Shown piece by piece: positions 59,956-64,000 of a DNA stretch of 64,000 nt; the first letter of the stretch is position 1, and each line of letters opens with the position of its first letter. The translations under genes and the position numbers were made by a program. The notes beneath the pieces were generated by a model. It was not told the origin of the DNA and searched no databases. It saw only the letters and a list, made by a program, of their open reading frames with translations. The DNA is from Variovorax sp. J22G73 (GTDB taxonomy: Bacteria; Pseudomonadota; Gammaproteobacteria; Burkholderiales; Burkholderiaceae_C): NCBI RefSeq assembly GCF_030317035.1, contig NZ_JASZYK010000010.1, forward strand, positions 186,001 to 250,000, in the 5' to 3' direction.

Positions 59956-60536
59956 GCGATGGGTTCCACAAGCCGATGAGCACCGAACACGCCCGCTGGG
60001 AGGCGTACCTGTACGAGCGGCATTCCCGCGAAGAACTGAGGCACTGGGCGCGCAGCCTGGCGTTCTTCCGCTTTTGCCGTGCCTTCGGTGGCCATGCCAA
60101 CGACGGCGACTGCCTGCGCGTGGCCCTCGCCGTGGCGTCGGAGCAGCACCTGTGCGACCTGTTCGCCCAGCTCGGAATTCCGCTGGAACGCTTGCCTGCC
60201 GACAACCCCGTGCCGCAAGTCGGCGTGCGCTACTCGGGCACGGAGTTCGCGCGCTTCATTCCCGCGATCGCGGGCTTTCATCCACCGATCACGCAGCCGC
60301 GACAGGTGCGCATCGCCGGGGCATCGGTTTTCGTGTGGGGGCTCGCCGGCCGGCTCGAGCTGTCGATGTCCGACGACGACGCGCCCTACGAAGTGACGGC
60401 TCGCACCGTCGAGCAGGCCCGTGCCGTCGAGGAACTGCTGCGGCCGCTGGCGGACGCCTGCATCGATCCGCCGCAGGAAGGGCGCAACTGCCTGAGCCCG
60501 AAGGCGCACCCGGAGTTGTGGTCGAGCGCTGGCTGA
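59952..60536 (+). CDS. Protein of unknown function coupled to the UdgX gene
   Basis: This 194-residue protein starts at the ATG overlapping the UdgX stop (ATGA); a second ATG at 59976 is possible. It has an acidic/basic N-terminal helical part (WEAYLYERHSREELRHWARSLAFFRFCRAF) and a later beta-rich part (QVRIAGASVFVWGLAGRLEL). There is no signal peptide or membrane segment. I do not recognise a family. Its coupling to an SOS-controlled repair operon suggests a role in the same process. Alternatively it is a house-keeping gene that happens to be downstream. Confidence 0.75.
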   Translation: MSDGFHKPMSTEHARWEAYLYERHSREELRHWARSLAFFRFCRAFGGHANDGDCLRVALAVASEQHLCDLFAQLGIPLERLPADNPVPQVGVRYSGTEFARFIPAIAGFHPPITQPRQVRIAGASVFVWGLAGRLELSMSDDDAPYEVTARTVEQARAVEELLRPLADACIDPPQEGRNCLSPKAHPELWSSAG

Positions 60537-60713
60537 GCGGCGGCGCGAAACCGTTTGCGCCGCGCGTGCGTACCTGCATGCAGACCGGTCCCATTGGCTA
60601 CGCCATCCGGCGAATAGACGCGCCTGGGGCCATTTTTGACAATGCAGACGCTCGCATTCCAGAGTCCGCGATTCCAGGGTTCGTGATTTCGAGCGCCAGG
60701 AGAACCCACGCCG

Positions 60714-61460
60714 ATGAACACGCTGAAACAGGGTTGGCGAGGAGCCGACGTCCGCCGCTTGCAGGAGGCGCTGAACCGCAAGCTGTCGCCCGGCCCCGCG
60801 CTGGTCACCGACGGCGACTACGGCCCGCGCACCCGCGCCGCCGTGCTGCGGCTGCAGGCCCAGCACTGGCTGGTGGAAGACGGCGAGGCCGGCCCCTGCA
60901 CGCAGAACGTGGCCTTCGACGGCGAGCGCGAGGCGCCGGTGCTGCACCCCGTGGCGCTGATTCCGTCGCCCGAACCCGCGCTGTGCTGGGCCGCCGGCGT
61001 CGCGATGATGACCCGCTCGACCGTGCCGGCGGTGCTGGCGCGCACGCCGGGCGAGGTGCTGGCCACCGACGGCGCGCTGCAGCCTTTTGTCGACAGCCAT
61101 GTGGAAGGCGCCGACGGTGGGGATGGCGGCCGCCAAGGTCGCCACTTCGCGCAGGCCCACGGCCTGACGGTGCGCGCGCCGTCGCCCTGGTCGCTCAAGT
61201 CGCTGCGCGCCGCGCTGCAGGACGGCCCGGTCATGCTCGAGATGCTGTGGAACCCCAAGGCCTACGCGCAGGGCGCCGGCCGGCCGGGCCACACGGTGGT
61301 GCTCGCGGGCATTCGCGGCGACGCCGACCCGAGCGGGCGCGGCACCACGCTGCGCGTCTTCGATCCGTGGCCGCCGAACAAGGGCGCGCGCAGCTCGGTC
61401 AACTTCTACAAGTGGGTGCAGGCCGCGGGCGCGCGCACCTGCCGGGTGTTCCTGCGGTAG
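60714..61460 (+). CDS. Peptidoglycan-binding domain plus papain-like cysteine protease
   Basis: This 248-residue protein has an N-terminal PG_binding_1 domain (GWRGADVRRLQEALN...DGDYGPRTRAAVLRLQ, residues 6-55) and a papain-like/AvrRpt2-type protease domain with Cys91 (ALCWAAG), His193 (PGHTVVLAG) and a likely Asp in VFDPWPP. There is no signal peptide, so it would need a dedicated export system or act inside the cell. Such pairings occur in cell-wall hydrolases and in secreted toxins between bacteria. No immunity or secretion gene is visible beside it. AGGAG lies before the ATG. Confidence 0.82.
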   Translation: MNTLKQGWRGADVRRLQEALNRKLSPGPALVTDGDYGPRTRAAVLRLQAQHWLVEDGEAGPCTQNVAFDGEREAPVLHPVALIPSPEPALCWAAGVAMMTRSTVPAVLARTPGEVLATDGALQPFVDSHVEGADGGDGGRQGRHFAQAHGLTVRAPSPWSLKSLRAALQDGPVMLEMLWNPKAYAQGAGRPGHTVVLAGIRGDADPSGRGTTLRVFDPWPPNKGARSSVNFYKWVQAAGARTCRVFLR

Positions 61461-61539
61461 CGTTCGCGTGCTCGTGAGCTCGTGAGCTCGTGAGGATGCC
61501 GAGCCTGGCGAAAAGGCCGATGCGACAATCGCCCCCGCC

Positions 61540-62571
61540 ATGACAGACACCCTCACGATCACCCGCCCCGACGACTGGCACCTGCACGTGCGCGATGGCG
61601 CCGCCCTCGAAGCCGTCGTTCCCCACAGCGCCCGCCAGTTCGGCCGCGCGCTGATCATGCCCAACCTGCGTCCCCCCGTGACCACCGCCGCGCAGGCGCT
61701 GGCCTACCGCGAGCGCATCCTTGCCGCCGTGCCCGAAGGCGTGGCCTTCGAGCCGGTGATGTCGCTGTACCTCACCGACAAGTTGCCGCCCGAGGAAATA
61801 GCGCTGGCGGCCGAGGCCGGCGTGCGCGCGCTCAAGCTCTACCCGGCCGGCGCCACCACCAACAGCGATGCCGGCGTGACCGACATCCGCAAGACCTACA
61901 AGACGCTGGAGGCCATGCAGAAGCACGGCCTGCTGCTGCTGGTGCACGGCGAGGTGACCGACCCCGCCATCGACCTGTTCGACCGCGAGGCCGTGTTCGT
62001 CGACCGCGTGATGATTCCGCTGCGCCGCGACTTCCCCGAGCTGAAGGTGGTGTTCGAGCACCTGACCACCAAGGAAGGCGCCCACTACGTGCGCGACGCC
62101 GACCGCTTCACGGCCGCCACCATCACCGCGCACCACCTGCTGTACAACCGCAACGCGATCTTCACCGGCGGCATTCGCCCGCACTACTACTGCCTGCCCG
62201 TGCTCAAGCGCGAGACGCACCGCGTGGCGCTGGTGGAGGCCGCCACCAGCGGCAGCGACCGGTTCTTCCTGGGCACCGACAGCGCGCCGCACCCGGCGCA
62301 CCTGAAGGAACACGCGCTGGGCTGCGCCGGCTGCTACACCGCGCTCACCGCCATCGAGCTGTACGCCGAGGCCTTCGACAGCGTCAACGCGCTCGACAAG
62401 CTCCAAGGCTTCGCCAGCTTCCACGGCCCCGACTTCTACCAGCTGCCGCGCCACACGGACACCGTGACGCTGAAGCGCGAAAGCTGGACCGTGCCAGAGA
62501 CCGTGCCTTACGGCGATGCCACGCTCAAGCCTTTGCGCGGCGGCGAAACCCTGAACTGGAAACTCGCATGA
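61540..62571 (+). CDS. pyrC: Dihydroorotase
   Basis: This 343-residue class II dihydroorotase has HLH metal ligands (DWHLHVRDG), the carboxylated Lys in ALKLYPAGATTNSDAG, further His ligands in VHGEV and FEHLTT, and the catalytic Asp in FLGTDSAPH. It closes the pyrimidine ring in UMP synthesis. The stop overlaps the start of the NYN-domain gene (ATGA), an arrangement that suggests translational coupling. Confidence 0.97.
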   Translation: MTDTLTITRPDDWHLHVRDGAALEAVVPHSARQFGRALIMPNLRPPVTTAAQALAYRERILAAVPEGVAFEPVMSLYLTDKLPPEEIALAAEAGVRALKLYPAGATTNSDAGVTDIRKTYKTLEAMQKHGLLLLVHGEVTDPAIDLFDREAVFVDRVMIPLRRDFPELKVVFEHLTTKEGAHYVRDADRFTAATITAHHLLYNRNAIFTGGIRPHYYCLPVLKRETHRVALVEAATSGSDRFFLGTDSAPHPAHLKEHALGCAGCYTALTAIELYAEAFDSVNALDKLQGFASFHGPDFYQLPRHTDTVTLKRESWTVPETVPYGDATLKPLRGGETLNWKLA

Positions 62572-63461
62572 CCCCCACGCCGCGCGTGATGCTGCTGATC
62601 GACGCCGACAACGTCTCGGCCGATGTGATCGAGCAGGCCGTGCAGCGCACGATGGACGAGTACGGCGCCATCCACGTGCGCCGCGCCTACTGCAACGCCG
62701 AGATGGCGGTGAACCGGCAGGCGATGTTCAAGCGCCTGTCGGTGCGCCCGATGGTGAACCTGTCGACCGGCAAGAACAGCACCGACATCGCGCTGGCCGT
62801 GGATGCCATCGACCTCGTGATCGACGAGCGGCCCGACGTGGTGGTGCTGGTGTCTTCCGACTCCGACTTCGCGCCGCTGGTGATCCGGCTGCGCGAGAAG
62901 GGCTGCCGCGTGTGCGGCATCGGCCAGCAAGGCAAGACGGGCGAGGAAACGGTCGGCATCTACGACGCGTTCATCGACCTGGAGCACCACGGCGTGAAGC
63001 CGGCGGCGCGCACCGCGACGGCGAAGAAGGCCGCGGCCAAGACGGCACCCGCGAAGAAGGCACGGGCCACGCGTGCGACGAGCGCGACGAGCGCAAGCAG
63101 GGCAGCCGCCGAGTCGTCGTCGGCGGACGTTGCACCCGCCCCCGCACCGGCCGCGCGCAAGGCAGCGACCAAGACGGCGGCGCGCAAGACGACGAAGGCC
63201 GCCAAATCTTCCCAGCCGGCACAGCCGCAGGCACCCAAGACGCCCCCCACCTCCGAGGCGGCCGAGTTCATCCTCGCAGCCGTGCCCGCCCTGCGCAGCG
63301 GCAAGGACGTGCAGCTCAACGACGTGGCCCAGGCGCTGCGCGCCGCCGGCCTGCTCGGCAAGCACGGCAGTTCGCTCAAGCTGTTCGACAAGCTCACGGC
63401 GGAGTTCGTGGTCATGCAGCATCCCGACCGCATCCGCTGGACGGGCGCCTCCGCGTCTTGA
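62568..63461 (+). CDS. NYN domain (PIN-like) protein with Lys/Ala-rich linker and OST-HTH domain
   Basis: This 297-residue protein has an N-terminal NYN/LabA-like domain (residues 6-140) with the acidic site residues in LLIDADN, STDIALAVDAID and SSDSDFAPL. A linker of about 85 residues, rich in Lys-Ala and Thr, resembles histone H1-like repeats. A C-terminal OST-HTH/LOTUS-type domain (LRSGKDVQLNDVAQALRAAGLLGKHGSSLKLFDKL) follows. NYN proteins are predicted RNases; the linker and LOTUS domain suggest nucleic acid binding. It overlaps pyrC upstream and the DUF3025 gene downstream. Confidence 0.92.
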   Translation: MTPTPRVMLLIDADNVSADVIEQAVQRTMDEYGAIHVRRAYCNAEMAVNRQAMFKRLSVRPMVNLSTGKNSTDIALAVDAIDLVIDERPDVVVLVSSDSDFAPLVIRLREKGCRVCGIGQQGKTGEETVGIYDAFIDLEHHGVKPAARTATAKKAAAKTAPAKKARATRATSATSASRAAAESSSADVAPAPAPAARKAATKTAARKTTKAAKSSQPAQPQAPKTPPTSEAAEFILAAVPALRSGKDVQLNDVAQALRAAGLLGKHGSSLKLFDKLTAEFVVMQHPDRIRWTGASAS

Positions 63462-64000
63462 CCCTGCCGGCGGTCGACTGGGCGCAGCCCTGGCTCGCGC
63501 CTTATCGCACCCCCGGCGAAGCGGTGGCGCAGGCAGCGCTGCATGGCTCGGTGGCCCCGGCGCTGCAACGCGCCCGGCTTTCTTCAGGCATGCCGGGCAT
63601 GCCCGACTTCGTCGCGCAGCACGCGCTGCCCGCGGGCCGGGCCTACGAGGCGCACATCTTCCAGACCCGCAGCGTTCCCACGCGCGACAACCTGCACGAC
63701 CTGTTCAACGGCCTCGTGTGGCTCGCGTTTCCACAGGCCAAGCGTCGGCTCAATGAGCTGCAGGCGGGCGAGATCGCGCGCGCGGGCGTCAGCACGGTGC
63801 GCGGCCCGCTGCGCGATGCGCTCACGCTGTTCGACGAGAACGGCGCGCTGCTCCACGCACCGCCCGCGCTCTGGCAAGCCCTGGTCGCGCGCGACTGGCA
63901 CACGCTGTTCGTTACGCGGCGCGGCCTGTGGAACGAAGCGCGCCTGCTGCTCTTCGGCCATGCGCTGCTCGAGAAACTCGTGACGCCGCGCAAGCCCATC
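63458..64000 (+). CDS. DUF3025 domain-containing protein (3' end outside window)
   Basis: The frame is open from a TTG at 63458, overlapping the NYN gene stop (TTGA), to the window end (181 codons). The product has DUF3025 features (TRDNLHDLFNGLVWLAFPQAKRRLN; GPLRDALTLFDENGALL; WHTLFVTRRGLWNEA). No ATG occurs until about 45 codons in, so the TTG with coupled translation is the best start. The function is unknown; the C-terminus lies outside the window. Confidence 0.82.
   Translation, partial: MTLPAVDWAQPWLAPYRTPGEAVAQAALHGSVAPALQRARLSSGMPGMPDFVAQHALPAGRAYEAHIFQTRSVPTRDNLHDLFNGLVWLAFPQAKRRLNELQAGEIARAGVSTVRGPLRDALTLFDENGALLHAPPALWQALVARDWHTLFVTRRGLWNEARLLLFGHALLEKLVTPRKPI

Overview
The window is very GC-rich, with tightly packed genes, ATGA-type overlaps and long antisense shadow frames. 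It carries many CoA-linked catabolic genes, Bug-type (tripartite tricarboxylate transporter) binding proteins, a TRAP transporter, several LysR regulators, an EtfB/EtfA pair and a gltIJKL operon behind aspA. Together these suggest a betaproteobacterium of the Comamonadaceae, probably Variovorax or a close relative. This is inferred from gene content; there is no rRNA in the window.

Layout. (1) 2-4591: four translationally coupled catabolic genes (HyuA-like hydantoinase, cysteine-hydrolase-fold protein, FAD oxidoreductase, isocitrate-lyase-like C-C lyase), followed by a divergent LysR/SDR pair (4637-6400). (2) 6541-17009: a TetR gene with a palindromic operator, then an acyl-CoA catabolism run (acyl-CoA dehydrogenase, DUF2147 protein, HAD/ECH fusion, thiolase, thioesterase, atypical SDR, HCCA-isomerase-like protein, enoyl-CoA isomerase-like protein). 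A DUF559 endonuclease-like gene bounded by inverted palindromic repeats sits inside this run. (3) 17061-24449: a periplasmic binding protein, thioesterase, Atm1-type ABC exporter, 2-hydroxyacid dehydrogenase, a cluster of palindromic repeats, an amidase and a LysR gene. (4) 24458-29530: aspA behind a promoter with a palindromic operator and a leader terminator, then gltIJKL for glutamate/aspartate uptake. (5) 29558-38168: hydrolases, nucleoside hydrolase, tautomerase, a GlxA-type regulator, a TRAP transporter whose binding-protein gene is separated from its permease genes by two large structured repeats, and a small unknown gene.

(6) 38557-53281: twelve minus-strand genes resembling a pimeloyl/dicarboxylate-type beta-oxidation cluster. 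It includes a FadB-like fusion, a thiolase, paired acyl-CoA dehydrogenases, an enoyl-CoA hydratase family protein, a CoA transferase, a CoA ligase, two Bug proteins, its own ETF and a nitronate-monooxygenase-like flavoprotein. A divergent LysR gene adjoins it, with an array of TTGACA/TGTCAA hexamers between. (7) 54362-57021: a PAS-PAS-GGDEF protein, a PEBP-like lipoprotein and a Rieske protein.

(8) 57139-60536: a perfect SOS (LexA) box precedes a radical SAM protein gene, a DUF4130-UdgX fusion gene and a coupled gene of unknown function. This looks like a damage-inducible DNA repair operon and is the most interesting system here. (9) 60714-64000: a peptidoglycan-binding/papain-like protease, then pyrC, a NYN-domain protein and a DUF3025 protein, all three coupled by overlapping stop/start codons.
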